Positions 42,931 through 51,922 are shown, counted from the first letter of the stretch. The stretch: 64,000 nt of DNA from Treponema vincentii F0403 (GCF_000412995.1 NZ_KE332512.1:2079959-2143958); one strand, 5' to 3'. Translations and numbers: made by a program. Notes: a model not told the origin generated them from the letters alone.

Positions 42931-43620
42931 ATGATACAAAGCGAAAATATAACTGAATTGCTGGTCGCTCTTGTGGCGGTACAAAGCGAGCTGCCGACAA
43001 TGCCTAAAAACACGCCCGCGTATGGCTATAAATATGCGGATTTAGACACTATTACGCAAACGATAAAACCGATCTTGTATAAACACGGAATCGCTTATTT
43101 ACAAAGTATCAGCGGATCATCGCAGGATCAAATGACGTTGACCACGCGCGTTTTTAACACAAAAGGGCAGTACATCGAGGACACTGCCGCACTACCTGTA
43201 ATCACAAGCACAAAAAATAACGCAGCCCAAACGTTGGGGATGAGCATAACGTATATGCGCCGGTATGCACTGTGTGCAATGCTCGGTATCACCAGCGATG
43301 AGGACGTGGATGCAAACGCCGAGGGAAAATCGCAACCGCAAAAACAGACGCCTAAGCAAAGCACACCGCAAAAGCCGCAAGCCGCGCCGCAAGGATTTAC
43401 GCCGAAAGGCGGAGAGGCGACACCGGATGAGCGGAAACAGCTTGATGAAATGTTCCGTTACAAACACCCGAACGGACAGCCTGTTTTTACACGCAGTGAT
43501 ATACAGGCGTTCAGTGCTATGCGGAAAGATAAAACAGCAAGCGAGCTAATAGCTATTGTCTATGACGAGATGGTAGAACGCTGCAAGAACGATGAGCCGC
43601 CGCAGGAAGACCTGTACTAA
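42931..43620 (+). CDS. ERF-family single-strand annealing recombinase
   Basis: 229 residues. The ERF domain covers about residues 10-130: PAYGYKYADLDTITQTIKPIL, DTAALPVITSTKNNAAQTLG and SITYMRRYALCAMLGI, followed by a Gln/Pro/Lys-rich linker and a small C-terminal helical domain. P22 ERF and relatives anneal complementary single strands for phage genome circularisation and recombination. Placement directly after ssb supports this. Length is normal. Confidence 0.94.
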   Translation: MIQSENITELLVALVAVQSELPTMPKNTPAYGYKYADLDTITQTIKPILYKHGIAYLQSISGSSQDQMTLTTRVFNTKGQYIEDTAALPVITSTKNNAAQTLGMSITYMRRYALCAMLGITSDEDVDANAEGKSQPQKQTPKQSTPQKPQAAPQGFTPKGGEATPDERKQLDEMFRYKHPNGQPVFTRSDIQAFSAMRKDKTASELIAIVYDEMVERCKNDEPPQEDLY

Positions 43621-43632
43621 GGAACGGAAGGA

Positions 43633-44064
43633 GTGAAAAGTATCACGGTAACGCTCAAAAGAGTTTTTAATAAAGGGCATCTCTGCTTTGAGCTTCCCAA
43701 CAACCTCGTAGATAAAGAAGGGATAAAACAAATCCTTTCTTATTGCCGCGATAAGAAAAACGATTATATCAGCGTTACCCTGACGCCTCCGCGCCGACCG
43801 CGCAGTACAGGAGATCGCTCGCAAAATCACCATTTAAACGGGCATATCATGCAGATATGCGCCGAAACAGGGAATGACTACGAGACGGTAAAAGCAGCGG
43901 TTAAAATGATAGCCTGCGAAAGTTTCGGCTATCCGTATACCGAGTTTCACGGGGTAATCGTTCCGCAAGGTGAATCGAAAGCGAGTACAGAGGAATGCGC
44001 GTACTTGATAGAAGCGTCGCATTTATTAGCAGCTGATTTAGGCATTATCCTAAAAGAGGAATAG
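43633..44064 (+). CDS. NinB-like phage recombination accessory protein
   Basis: 143 residues from a GTG start with GGAAGGA upstream. SVTLTPPRRPRSTGDRSQNHHLNGHIMQI followed by a helical part (YETVKAAVKMIACESFGYPY) resembles the NinB/Orf family, which binds SSB-coated DNA and helps load recombinases. Similarity is by pattern, so moderate. Its place after ERF fits. Confidence 0.6.
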   Translation: MKSITVTLKRVFNKGHLCFELPNNLVDKEGIKQILSYCRDKKNDYISVTLTPPRRPRSTGDRSQNHHLNGHIMQICAETGNDYETVKAAVKMIACESFGYPYTEFHGVIVPQGESKASTEECAYLIEASHLLAADLGIILKEE

Positions 44065-44067
44065 CAG

Positions 44068-44370
44068 ATGACAGAGCAGCAAGAAAAACAGCGCCGCTAT
44101 GCACTGGCAAAAAGCGGCGGGGTATGTGAAGTCTGCGGGCAGCGTCCTTTGTGTGGAGCGTTGCAAGGGGCGCACCGGATTGGCAACACAAAATCAAACC
44201 GTGCGAAGTACGGCGATTTTATTATCGACCATATTTTAAATATCGGCATGACGTGTAGTCTGCGGTGCAACGATGCGCTTGACATTAGCCGAAACGAAGG
44301 CGCTTGTATTGCGCTTTGTAAAGCGATTTACGAGCGGGAGGCGCTCAAATATCAAACGGGTAGACAGTAG
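44068..44370 (+). CDS. HNH-like zinc-binding phage protein
   Basis: 100 residues with CEVCGQRPLCG, LQGAHRIGN, FIIDHILN and TCSLRCNDA, a pattern of two Cys pairs bracketing His residues as in HNH endonucleases or their inactive relatives. The classical N-rich last motif is altered (NDALDISRN). It could be a nuclease aiding packaging or recombination, or only a zinc-binding adaptor. It overlaps the next ORF in another frame. Confidence 0.6.
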   Translation: MTEQQEKQRRYALAKSGGVCEVCGQRPLCGALQGAHRIGNTKSNRAKYGDFIIDHILNIGMTCSLRCNDALDISRNEGACIALCKAIYEREALKYQTGRQ

Positions 44371-44764
44371 GCAGCTTTCGTTATTGTTCGATATCCCGTA
44401 CTACAGCGAAGCGCAAACAGACAATCAAAGATTTATGAATATGCAAAAACGCTACATCATAGATAACGATACAAAAGCGCTCGCCGATATGTACCGGCTC
44501 GGTGTGAGAGTTGCGCTTAAAATGATTAACAAGTTCGCTGGATCGAATCGGCACCTTCAAAGCCTTGCGCGGATGGAGCGGAACGAGAAAGCGCATAGCG
44601 CCTCAAGCTACATTATCGAACAATACTTAAAGCGTCCTACGTTCTACATAAAAAAAAGCTATACGGCATACCTTTATAAACGGGTGCAGTACGAACTTTT
44701 TTATCATCGGAAAATCGACGCAGCGATTATCTACTGCGATATGACAAACGCGCTTTATTCATAG
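44273..44764 (+). CDS. Phage protein of unknown function
   Basis: 163 codons if the ATG at 44273 is used, but this overlaps the HNH-like gene by 98 bases and has no ribosome site; translation more likely begins after 44340, perhaps at TTG 44387 (LFDIPYYSEAQ). The product is basic and helical (YRLGVRVALKMINKF, AYLYKRVQYELFYHRK), possibly DNA-binding. No family recognised. Confidence 0.5.
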   Translation: MRLTLAETKALVLRFVKRFTSGRRSNIKRVDSRQLSLLFDIPYYSEAQTDNQRFMNMQKRYIIDNDTKALADMYRLGVRVALKMINKFAGSNRHLQSLARMERNEKAHSASSYIIEQYLKRPTFYIKKSYTAYLYKRVQYELFYHRKIDAAIIYCDMTNALYS

Positions 44765-44821
44765 CGAGGATGAATGTATGACACAGGCTTATTTAATTGC
44801 ATATCGTGATAATGCGATACG

Positions 44822-44852
44822 CTGCATTCTTCGTTCGTAATGAAGAATGCAG
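44822..44852. terminator. Hairpin between early sub-modules
   Basis: CTGCATTCTTC, nine bases, GAAGAATGCAG: an 11-bp perfect stem in the gap 44765-44926. It overlaps the end of a 20-codon ORF (44778-44840, MTQAYLIAYRDNAIRCILRS). No U tract. Confidence 0.45.
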
Positions 44853-44926
44853 AAGGATTTAACGACTCCGTAAGCGGGTTATAAAACAAATAGTACACGC
44901 CGGATGAGACGGCGAGGAGGTGTGTT

Positions 44927-45259
44927 ATGGAAAAGGTCGCATTGCAAACACTTAACGGCGGTGCGGTGATCGACTTGTTCAATGCAGAGTATGAAAAACT
45001 ACTTGCAAACGTGAACGATGAGAATACCAAGCCGGAAGCAGCGCGAAGTATCAAAATTGAGTTGAAAGTAAAACCGGAAAAGACGCGGCGAGTAGCAACC
45101 GTACATATATCGGTTACGTCTAGTCTCGCTCCGATTAAACCGGCGGAAACGGTCATCTTCTTTGATACCGACAATGGGGAGCTTGCCGCTTTTGAAGATG
45201 ATCCGAAGCAGCAATCGCTCGATTTTAAAGCTGGCACAGTAGCTGCCATAGGAGGTTAA
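44927..45259 (+). CDS. Phage protein of the family often labelled 'replication terminator protein'
   Basis: 110 residues: ALQTLNGGAVIDLFNAEYEKLLANV, IKIELKVKPEKTRRVATVHISVTSSLAP and a C-terminal FDTDNGELAAFEDD. The same small protein recurs in early regions of many phages of Firmicutes; the name is inherited and its function unproven. Good ribosome site (GAGGAGG). Paired with the next gene. Confidence 0.6.
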   Translation: MEKVALQTLNGGAVIDLFNAEYEKLLANVNDENTKPEAARSIKIELKVKPEKTRRVATVHISVTSSLAPIKPAETVIFFDTDNGELAAFEDDPKQQSLDFKAGTVAAIGG

Positions 45260-45263
45260 ACGT

Positions 45264-46004
45264 ATGGATTTTGGAAAAGAAGCAATCGAAAAGATTGAAC
45301 AGCTGGTAAAAGACAGCTATGCCGTACAGGTGGATGGTAAAACATACAGTGCGCAGGATTTAGAACCTGTACTGTATGAGCCTAAGGCGGCTGCTATCAA
45401 TGTTTCAACACTTACAGGGTTTGTTGATTTTATCGAGAGGAATATTGATGATCTCGATTTTGAAAATTATTACACTGCTGTTGTTGACGATCCTGAAAAA
45501 GTTATGTTGTGCTCTGCTCTTTCGGGAGAAAAGAGGGCTCGAGAGGTGCTTGTAAACGCGAGGCTTGATAGTTACATGCAGACTTTCCCGTTTGGACAGT
45601 TTATGCCGCAAGAAGAATTTATCATCAGGTTGCATTCACTGTTTGAAAGAAAAGCGGGCGATGACTTTGATTACGTTGCGCTGATGGTTTCAAAAATAGT
45701 GCAAGCTGACACTGCCGATACGGATGATGACGGTATTACGCAACACGTAACCGTCAAAAGAGGCATAAGCGGTGCATTAAAAGAGAAGGGAGAGATAAAG
45801 CCGATCGTCCGCCTTTCCCCGTACCGGACATTCAGAGAGATTGCGCAGCCTGAAAGTCAATTTTTATTGCGCATCAGAACGGATGATGAAGGATCGGTAC
45901 AAGCTGCGTTATTCGAGGCTGATGGCGGAGCATGGCGTAATGAAGCGCGTTTACAGATTGCCGCATATTTGAAAGAACATATCAAAGTATCGGTGATTGC
46001 TTAA
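45264..46004 (+). CDS. Conserved phage early protein, unknown function
   Basis: 246 residues, acidic and without membrane segments. TLTGFVDFIERNIDDLDFENYYTAVVDDPEKV and the end RTFREIAQPESQFLLRIR are the regions I would use for a family search; they recall DUF2303-like phage proteins. Follows the preceding gene after five bases, so the two are probably made together. Confidence 0.6.
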   Translation: MDFGKEAIEKIEQLVKDSYAVQVDGKTYSAQDLEPVLYEPKAAAINVSTLTGFVDFIERNIDDLDFENYYTAVVDDPEKVMLCSALSGEKRAREVLVNARLDSYMQTFPFGQFMPQEEFIIRLHSLFERKAGDDFDYVALMVSKIVQADTADTDDDGITQHVTVKRGISGALKEKGEIKPIVRLSPYRTFREIAQPESQFLLRIRTDDEGSVQAALFEADGGAWRNEARLQIAAYLKEHIKVSVIA

Positions 46005-46066
46005 CACCTTTACTCCCCGCTGCTTTTATATCGGCGAGGAGTATCGCCTCAAAAGGATATTGAAGC

Positions 46067-48580
46067 ATGACATACGAAGAATTTTTGAAAGAGAAAATCG
46101 CAATCGCATCATCAAGCGGTTTTTCTGTAGCTGAAAATGACATACATCCTATTTTAAAGCCTCATCAAAAAGATGCCGTAAAGTGGGCAATCGCCGGAGG
46201 CTGCCGTGCAATATTTGCAAGTTTCGGATTAGGTAAAACGGTTATACAACTTGAGATACTCCGTTTAATTTTAGCAAAAGAAGGTGGCAAGGCGTTGATT
46301 GTAACACCTTTGAATATCGTTGACGAATTTTATCACGATGCGCAAATGCTTCTTGATAATCTTCCTATACGGTATATTAAAACGCAAGAAGATATAGCGG
46401 CGGCAAGTGAAGCAATTCTTATTACAAACTACGAGCGGGTGCGGGATGGGAATATCAATCTTGATTCGTTCACAGCGTGTAGTTTAGACGAAGCGTCTGT
46501 ACTGCGCTCTTACGGCTCTAAAACGTATCAAGAGTTTTTACCGAAGTTTAAAAATATACGCTATAAGTTTGTTGCAACAGCGACGCCCTCTCCGAATAAA
46601 TATAAAGAGCTTATCCATTATGCGGGTTTTTTAGGCGTGATGGATAACGGTCAAGCACTTACCCGTTTTTTTAAACGGGACAGCACGAAATCTAATAACT
46701 TGACGCTTTACCCGCATAAAGAAAAAGAATTTTGGATATGGGTTTCTACGTGGGCGCTTTTTATTACAAAACCCTCCGATGTTAATCCTTCTTATTCCGA
46801 TAGCGGGTATGATTTACCGGCGTTAAACGTTATCTATCATAAGGTGTCGGTTGATAATGCAACGGCCGGATGTGAAGATGACGGGCAAGTAAAAATGTTT
46901 CGAGATGCCGCGCTCGGTTTAAAAGAAGCATCGAAAGAAAAGAGAGACAGTATCAGCGATCGAGTAGCGCAAACACTTCAGATAGTGCAGGCCGCCCCTG
47001 ACGATCATTTTATCCTCTGGCATAATTTAGAAGCAGAGAGGTGCGCTCTTCAAAAAGCCTTCCCTGATGCAGGCTTTGTTTATGGCAGTCAAGACCTTGA
47101 AAAGAACGTCGAAATTACGAGGGCTTTTAAAAGTGGCAAATTACAATATCTTGCGACCAAGCCTGATATATCGGCGCAAGGCGGCAATATGCAATATCAT
47201 TGCCATAAATGTATTTTTGTCGGTATTGATTATAAGTTCAATGATTTTATTCAAGCGGTACACCGCATCTATCGGTTTCAACAGTCATACCCCGTTGAAG
47301 TACATATTATCTACACCGAAAGTGAACAAGCGGTATTAAAGGCTTTAGAGGAAAAATGGGAGCAGCATAAACATCTTGTATTCCAGATGACAGAGATTGT
47401 CCGTAAATACGGATTATCTTCAATAACGCTTGCAGAAAAGCTCGCCCGTACGATCGGTGTTGAAAGAAAGGTAATTGAAGGAAAGCACTTTAAAGCGGTT
47501 TTAAACGATAATTGTATCGAGCTTCCTACAATGGCAGATAACACGGTTGACCTTATCGTTACCTCAATCCCCTTCAGCAATCACTACGAATATACGCCGA
47601 CCTATAATGATTTCGGACACAACGAAAATAACGAGAAATTCTTTCAACAGATGGATTTTCTCACCCCGCACCTCTTGCGGGTATTAAAACCCGGGCGGCT
47701 TGCCTGTATCCATGTCAAAGACCGTATCTTGTTCGGTAATGCGACCGGAGACGGAATGCCGACAGTAGATCCTTTTAGCGACATGACAGTATTCCATTTT
47801 TTAAAGCATGGGTTTCGCTATATGGGGCGCATTATTATCACCACCGATGTCGTACGGGAAAACAATCAAACCTATCGGCTCGGATGGACTGAACAATGCA
47901 AAGACGGTTCAAAAATGGGTGTAGGATGCCCTGAATACATTCTGCTTTTCCGAAAGCTCCCAACCGATACGACGAAAGCATACGCAGATACGCCGGTACA
48001 AAAGACGAAAGAAGCATACAGCCGCGGCCGCTGGCAAATTGATGCGCACGCATATTGGCGATCAAGCGGGGACAGATTAGTAACACTCGAAGAGTTAAAA
48101 GAATGTCCGGTATCCGATATGCAAAAGCTCTACCGGCACTATTCAAAAGAGCATGTTTACAATTATGCCGAACATGTCCGGCTCGCAGAAGAACTAGACG
48201 AAGCACGGAAGCTACCGGCTTCATTTTCTGCTATTAGCAACGCTTCTCCAAGCGAGTATGTATGGGATGATGTCAATCGTATGTATACACTCAATAGCGA
48301 GCAGTCTCGAAAAGCGCTTAATATGCACATTTGCCCGCTGCAAATCGATGTCGTTGAACGCCTTATTGAGCGGTATTCAAATTCAGGCGAGGTTGTCTAC
48401 GATCCGTTTGCGGGGCTTTTTACCGTGCCGTATATTGCCGTAAAAAAAGGCCGCTATGGTATTGGGCATGAGTTAAACGAGATTTCATTTAATGATGGCG
48501 TTGCGTATTTGAAAGAAGCTGATATTGAAAAGACAGTGCCAACGCTTTTTGATTTAGATGATTTTAAAATTGCAAAATAA
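46067..48580 (+). CDS. Phage SF2 helicase-DNA methyltransferase fusion
   Basis: 837 residues. The N-terminal part (about 25-440) is a SNF2/SF2 ATPase: LKPHQKDAVKW, Walker A ASFGLGKT, Walker B SLDEAS, motif III ATATPSPN, motif VI FIQAVHRIYR. The C-terminal part (about 480-830) is an N4/N6 amino-methyltransferase in permuted order: motif IV VTSIPFSNHYEY first, then motif I YDPFAGLFTVPYIAVKKGRYGIGHELN at the end. Motif IV has Ile where TSPPY-type enzymes have Pro, and motif I lacks the GSGT turn, so catalysis may be atypical. It may modify phage DNA during replication or transcription and protect it from host restriction. Confidence 0.85.
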   Translation: MTYEEFLKEKIAIASSSGFSVAENDIHPILKPHQKDAVKWAIAGGCRAIFASFGLGKTVIQLEILRLILAKEGGKALIVTPLNIVDEFYHDAQMLLDNLPIRYIKTQEDIAAASEAILITNYERVRDGNINLDSFTACSLDEASVLRSYGSKTYQEFLPKFKNIRYKFVATATPSPNKYKELIHYAGFLGVMDNGQALTRFFKRDSTKSNNLTLYPHKEKEFWIWVSTWALFITKPSDVNPSYSDSGYDLPALNVIYHKVSVDNATAGCEDDGQVKMFRDAALGLKEASKEKRDSISDRVAQTLQIVQAAPDDHFILWHNLEAERCALQKAFPDAGFVYGSQDLEKNVEITRAFKSGKLQYLATKPDISAQGGNMQYHCHKCIFVGIDYKFNDFIQAVHRIYRFQQSYPVEVHIIYTESEQAVLKALEEKWEQHKHLVFQMTEIVRKYGLSSITLAEKLARTIGVERKVIEGKHFKAVLNDNCIELPTMADNTVDLIVTSIPFSNHYEYTPTYNDFGHNENNEKFFQQMDFLTPHLLRVLKPGRLACIHVKDRILFGNATGDGMPTVDPFSDMTVFHFLKHGFRYMGRIIITTDVVRENNQTYRLGWTEQCKDGSKMGVGCPEYILLFRKLPTDTTKAYADTPVQKTKEAYSRGRWQIDAHAYWRSSGDRLVTLEELKECPVSDMQKLYRHYSKEHVYNYAEHVRLAEELDEARKLPASFSAISNASPSEYVWDDVNRMYTLNSEQSRKALNMHICPLQIDVVERLIERYSNSGEVVYDPFAGLFTVPYIAVKKGRYGIGHELNEISFNDGVAYLKEADIEKTVPTLFDLDDFKIAK

Positions 48581-48592
48581 CGGAGCTTCAAT

Positions 48593-49507
48593 ATGGCGAA
48601 AAGTTTTATCTTTTATGAAACCTTTGCAAAACAATTAAAACTATTAGACAAAGAATTGCGCTATAGGTTTTATGAAGCGATTATTGAATACGGGCTTTAC
48701 GGTACGGAACCTGATTTTACAGGGCTTGAGGCGTGCGCATGGCTTCCAATACAAGAAGCGATAGACAATGCCAAAGCCCGCCGCATAAAAAATACCGAAG
48801 ACGGGAAAAGAGGCGGGCGCCCTGAAATACCGCAAGAAATACAACAGGCAGTCTGTGAAGATTTACAAGCAGGGATGACACAAAAAGAGATTGCAGCAAA
48901 ATACGATATAGCGCAGTCAAGCATATCGTATATCAAAAAAGAAGTTTTTGATAAAGAATATCAAAAACCCTCTGTAAATATCGAAAACCCTATACAAATA
49001 TCAAAAACCCCTTTTGAATATCAAAAACCCAACGCAAATATCGAAAACCTTGATGTAGATGTAGATGTTAATGATAATGTTAATGTTGATGAAATAGTAT
49101 CCCCGCCGGAAGAACCGGACGGGGATGTAAACCCTTCGCCTGTTAAAAACACACACACAATTCCGGAACAAGCGGAGCGTTTAGCGCACCTTCTCTATGA
49201 CCTCCACCGGCAGTCAGACCCTCATTTCACTACCAGTCAAAAGCATATTGAGCAATGGGCGAAAGACATAGAAAAGCTGAGCCGCATTGATAAACGCAGC
49301 TATGAAGACGTTGAGAGAGTAATCCGCTGGGCAAAAACGGCGGATAATTTCTGGTGTCCAAATATCATATCGGGCGCAAAATTGCGAGAAAAATATCCGC
49401 GGGTATTTTTACAAATGCAGCAGCAATACGCCCGCTCCCCGCCGGAAGGAAAAAATAAGCGGTTTGACTACAACGTAACCGGCTCTCAAGAAGAGATGCC
49501 GTTTTAA
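48593..49507 (+). CDS. Phage replication initiator/organiser with embedded iterons
   Basis: 304 residues. The N-terminal part (FYETFAKQLKLLDKELRYRFYEAIIEYGLYG) follows the DUF6291-like start of phage replisome organisers; about 75-110 is a helix-turn-helix (AGMTQKEIAAKYDIAQSSISYIKKE). About 120-175 is low complexity (EYQKPSVNIENP, then DVDVDVNDNVNVD) and encoded by five DNA-level repeats. The C-terminal part (about 195-290) is DnaD/DnaT-like (TTSQKHIEQWAKDIEKL, VIRWAKTADNFWCPNIIS). The DnaC-like loader follows. By analogy with lambda O, it should bind its own gene and recruit the helicase loader. Confidence 0.8.
   Translation: MAKSFIFYETFAKQLKLLDKELRYRFYEAIIEYGLYGTEPDFTGLEACAWLPIQEAIDNAKARRIKNTEDGKRGGRPEIPQEIQQAVCEDLQAGMTQKEIAAKYDIAQSSISYIKKEVFDKEYQKPSVNIENPIQISKTPFEYQKPNANIENLDVDVDVNDNVNVDEIVSPPEEPDGDVNPSPVKNTHTIPEQAERLAHLLYDLHRQSDPHFTTSQKHIEQWAKDIEKLSRIDKRSYEDVERVIRWAKTADNFWCPNIISGAKLREKYPRVFLQMQQQYARSPPEGKNKRFDYNVTGSQEEMPF
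48956..49050 (+). repeat. Five 20-bp iterons inside the initiator gene (candidate phage replication origin)
   Basis: The 15-base unit RAATATCRAAAACCY starts at 48956, 48976, 48996, 49016 and 49036, an exact 20-base period. An AT-rich GATGTTAATGATAATG stretch follows to about 49100. Because 20 is not a multiple of three, the repeat cannot be selected at protein level. Confidence 0.8.
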
Positions 49508-49522
49508 GCTCAAGGAGAAATT

Positions 49523-50281
49523 ATGCGTACATGTGAAATAAAGCAAGCAAAAAACTATACTCCGCTCTTTCACGGCAAAGAGGGAGTCTTTCACTGCGAA
49601 AAGCACGGGGATGTGAAGGTAATGCACCTAGACGGGGAGACCAAGCCGCCTGAATGCCCTATGTGTATGCAAGAGCGAGAAGAGCAAGAAAAGCGGGAAA
49701 AAAGTGAAGCGCTCCGATCGCAAAAGCTCACAGCAATGGGGATCCGCGACAAATATTTAAATGCAAGTTTTATAAACTACATTCCTCAAAATGAAACAGC
49801 AGCGCAATATCTTCACGATCTTTATGAGCTTGCCAAAAATCCGCGCGATACGTTCGTATTGCTCTATGGGAAAAGCGGCACGGGCAAAACCCACCTTGCA
49901 AGTGTAGCGGTAATACTCAACAAGGGAGTATATACAACATGGGAATTTTTAGACATGGAAATTCGGTCAACGTTTAATAGTTTCGCAGCAAAGAAAACAG
50001 AATACGAGCTTATTACTCATTATTGTACCATTCCGTTTCTTGTTATCGACGAAATCGAGAAAGGCAAGAATGAAGATGCAAAGATGCGCTGTTTATCGCT
50101 TATTTGCCGTGAACGGCATGAGCGCAACCGCCCGCTGTGGCTTGCCGGAAACTGTAATTACGAATGGGTAAAAACAGTGCTTGACAGTTCAGTGCTCGAC
50201 CGGCTGAAACAAAAGGGAAAATCGTTCAATTTCTTCTGGGAAAGCTACCGCCCGAAGCTGCGGGAAGCGGAAGCGAATTAG
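49523..50281 (+). CDS. DnaC-like helicase loader ATPase
   Basis: 252 residues. The N-terminal part holds a Cys/His cluster (FHCEKHG, then PPECPMC) like the zinc site of phage loaders, then an AAA+ core: LYGKSGTGKTHLA (Walker A), FLVIDEIEKGKN (Walker B), WLAGNCNYEW (sensor 1) and the LDRLKQKGK arginine-finger region. It should load the host replicative helicase at the origin located in the preceding gene. No phage helicase of DnaB type is in view, consistent with using the host's. Confidence 0.92.
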   Translation: MRTCEIKQAKNYTPLFHGKEGVFHCEKHGDVKVMHLDGETKPPECPMCMQEREEQEKREKSEALRSQKLTAMGIRDKYLNASFINYIPQNETAAQYLHDLYELAKNPRDTFVLLYGKSGTGKTHLASVAVILNKGVYTTWEFLDMEIRSTFNSFAAKKTEYELITHYCTIPFLVIDEIEKGKNEDAKMRCLSLICRERHERNRPLWLAGNCNYEWVKTVLDSSVLDRLKQKGKSFNFFWESYRPKLREAEAN

Positions 50282-50302
50282 AGAGGATGAGGTAAAGGAA
50301 AA

Positions 50303-50632
50303 ATGATGAAAGAGCTATTATTTGATGTGAGGCGTGCGGCTGCCGGTGAGTATGAACAGGTAAACAAGCAGCACCTATTGTTCCATTCGTTGCATGAAGT
50401 GTATGGGATTTTAGCGGAAGAAATAACCGAAGCAAAAGAAGCTTTTGCAGAAACTGAAAGAATGTTTGATAGATTTTTTATGTGCATGCGAAAAGATAAT
50501 TATAGTTCCGCAAATGAAAATCTTGAATACATCAAAGAAAATGCGCTCAATTGTGCTGCTGAAATGATACAAGTTGCAGTGATGGCACAAAAATCGATTG
50601 ATAGTAATGCTGTGAAGGAGAAAATAAAATGA
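50303..50632 (+). CDS. Small phage protein, possibly MazG-like
   Basis: 109 residues, helical. LHEVYGILAEEITEAKEAF recalls the EExxE metal-binding helix of MazG-type NTP pyrophosphatases, but the rest is too short to be sure. AAGGA precedes the ATG pair. Overlaps the next gene by four bases. Confidence 0.5.
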   Translation: MMKELLFDVRRAAAGEYEQVNKQHLLFHSLHEVYGILAEEITEAKEAFAETERMFDRFFMCMRKDNYSSANENLEYIKENALNCAAEMIQVAVMAQKSIDSNAVKEKIK

Positions 50633-50913
50633 CCATCGAAGAAATGAAAGCAAAAGGCTATAAGCGGTACACGGCGTATATCGAAAAACTGATAGTTACT
50701 AACGCTGTAGAGGTGTGGGCAAGAGATTGGGACGATGCTCGTGCTATGTTAGAAGAGGCAGCAAAAGCATTACCGTTTTCAGCTTTTGAAAACGAGGAAT
50801 TACCTGATATTCAGCAGCTTGAGCATAGTGCAGAATCACCGTACCCCATCGCCGCTGCACAATCAACGGTTACGGATTGTAACGAAGATTTTTACAAAAG
50901 CGAGGAGAAATAA
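50629..50913 (+). CDS. Small phage protein, unknown
   Basis: 94 residues: an N-terminal beta/alpha part (YTAYIEKLIVTNAVEVWARDWDDARAMLEEAAK) and an acidic tail. ATGA overlap with the preceding gene. No family recognised. Confidence 0.5.
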   Translation: MTIEEMKAKGYKRYTAYIEKLIVTNAVEVWARDWDDARAMLEEAAKALPFSAFENEELPDIQQLEHSAESPYPIAAAQSTVTDCNEDFYKSEEK

Positions 50914-50916
50914 ATC

Positions 50917-51117
50917 ATGGAGATTAAAATAAAAATAGAAGGGAAAAGAGTTATTTGTGATGTGTCTGACAAGGAATGTGTAAGGCGTCCCTGTTTTGCT
51001 CCGCACCGCTATACCCATTACGGTCGCAGTATTGCCGGTGAAGATTGTAGCTATCAAGACAAAAATTATTCTTGCAGTACGAGAAATTATCACGGATGTC
51101 CTGACAAAGCGCTTTAA
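50917..51117 (+). CDS. Small Cys-rich phage protein
   Basis: 66 residues with seven cysteines (VICDVSDKECVRRPC, EDCSYQDKNYSCSTRNYHGC), suggesting a metal-bound mini-domain. Close spacing to both neighbours. No family recognised. Confidence 0.5.
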   Translation: MEIKIKIEGKRVICDVSDKECVRRPCFAPHRYTHYGRSIAGEDCSYQDKNYSCSTRNYHGCPDKAL

Positions 51118-51134
51118 AGAGGGAGGAAGGAAAA

Positions 51135-51440
51135 ATGGTAAGCAAACAAAAATACAATGAAATTTTTAAGCTAAAAGATATGCTTGAAAAAGCAAAGATA
51201 CCTTTTGATTTTAGCGAACTGCGCGGCGGTTTTCATATCGTATATCCATGCTTTAATAGTGCGGCCTGCTCTGTCATTGAGCATGACCTTAGCTATGGAA
51301 GCCGGAAGGATTTACTTGAAATACGAGGTCTTATGACTGAAAAGGAAAGACTTGACACAGACGATGATGTGCTTGGGTTTTTAACTGCGCAAGATGTATT
51401 TAACCGTATTGAAAAGCACTATAAAAATGAGGAGGCATAA
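51135..51440 (+). CDS. Phage protein, unknown
   Basis: 101 residues with an excellent GGGAGGAAGG site. LKDMLEKAKIPFDFSELRGGFHIVYP and a C-terminal LTAQDVFNRIEKH. A pattern seen in phage early cargo genes; function unknown. Confidence 0.5.
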   Translation: MVSKQKYNEIFKLKDMLEKAKIPFDFSELRGGFHIVYPCFNSAACSVIEHDLSYGSRKDLLEIRGLMTEKERLDTDDDVLGFLTAQDVFNRIEKHYKNEEA

Positions 51441-51443
51441 ATC

Positions 51444-51917
51444 ATGGTATTTGACAAATCGAGAGTATACACCGCGCTTAATGCGGATGAGTTACCGATT
51501 GGGAGTAGGTGTGTTTTTGCTGATACGATACATGACCTACGCAAGAAGGTGGAAAGCGATAGTGTGCAACGACATGTGTATGTGCTTAGAGCAGTCCGCG
51601 ACGGCTGTGAAAAAGAACGGTTTGAAGAAGATGTTAATACAACATTTCTTTTAGCCTACCTTATCGAACCGCCCGCCGAACCGAAGTACAAGCCGTTTGA
51701 AAGCGTTGATAAAGCGATGGAAGCAATTAAAGCACACGGCGGATGGGTAAAAGACAAAACAACTGACAATTTAAAGTTAATTACCAGTATAGGTAAAATC
51801 TCCGACAGCGTAGCCTCAATAGGTGTGGGCGGAAGCTATTATACTTTTACAACCTTTTTAGATAGGTATGTTTTTGCCGACGACGGCAGCCCCTGCGGGG
51901 AATTGGTGGAGGAGTAA
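51444..51917 (+). CDS. Phage protein, unknown
   Basis: 157 residues, three bases after the preceding stop. An N-terminal strand-rich part (LPIGSRCVFADTIHDLRKKV) and a central PPAEPKYKPFESVDKAMEAIKAHGGWVKD, then a C-terminal VFADDGSPCGELVEE. No family recognised. Confidence 0.5.
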   Translation: MVFDKSRVYTALNADELPIGSRCVFADTIHDLRKKVESDSVQRHVYVLRAVRDGCEKERFEEDVNTTFLLAYLIEPPAEPKYKPFESVDKAMEAIKAHGGWVKDKTTDNLKLITSIGKISDSVASIGVGGSYYTFTTFLDRYVFADDGSPCGELVEE

Positions 51918-51922
51918 ACAAA

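Noticed and set aside
48956-49050. Short regularly spaced repeats could be taken for a CRISPR array
   Set aside because: Repeats are 15 bases with 5-base spacers, lie inside an open coding frame and have no cas genes; iterons explain them better.
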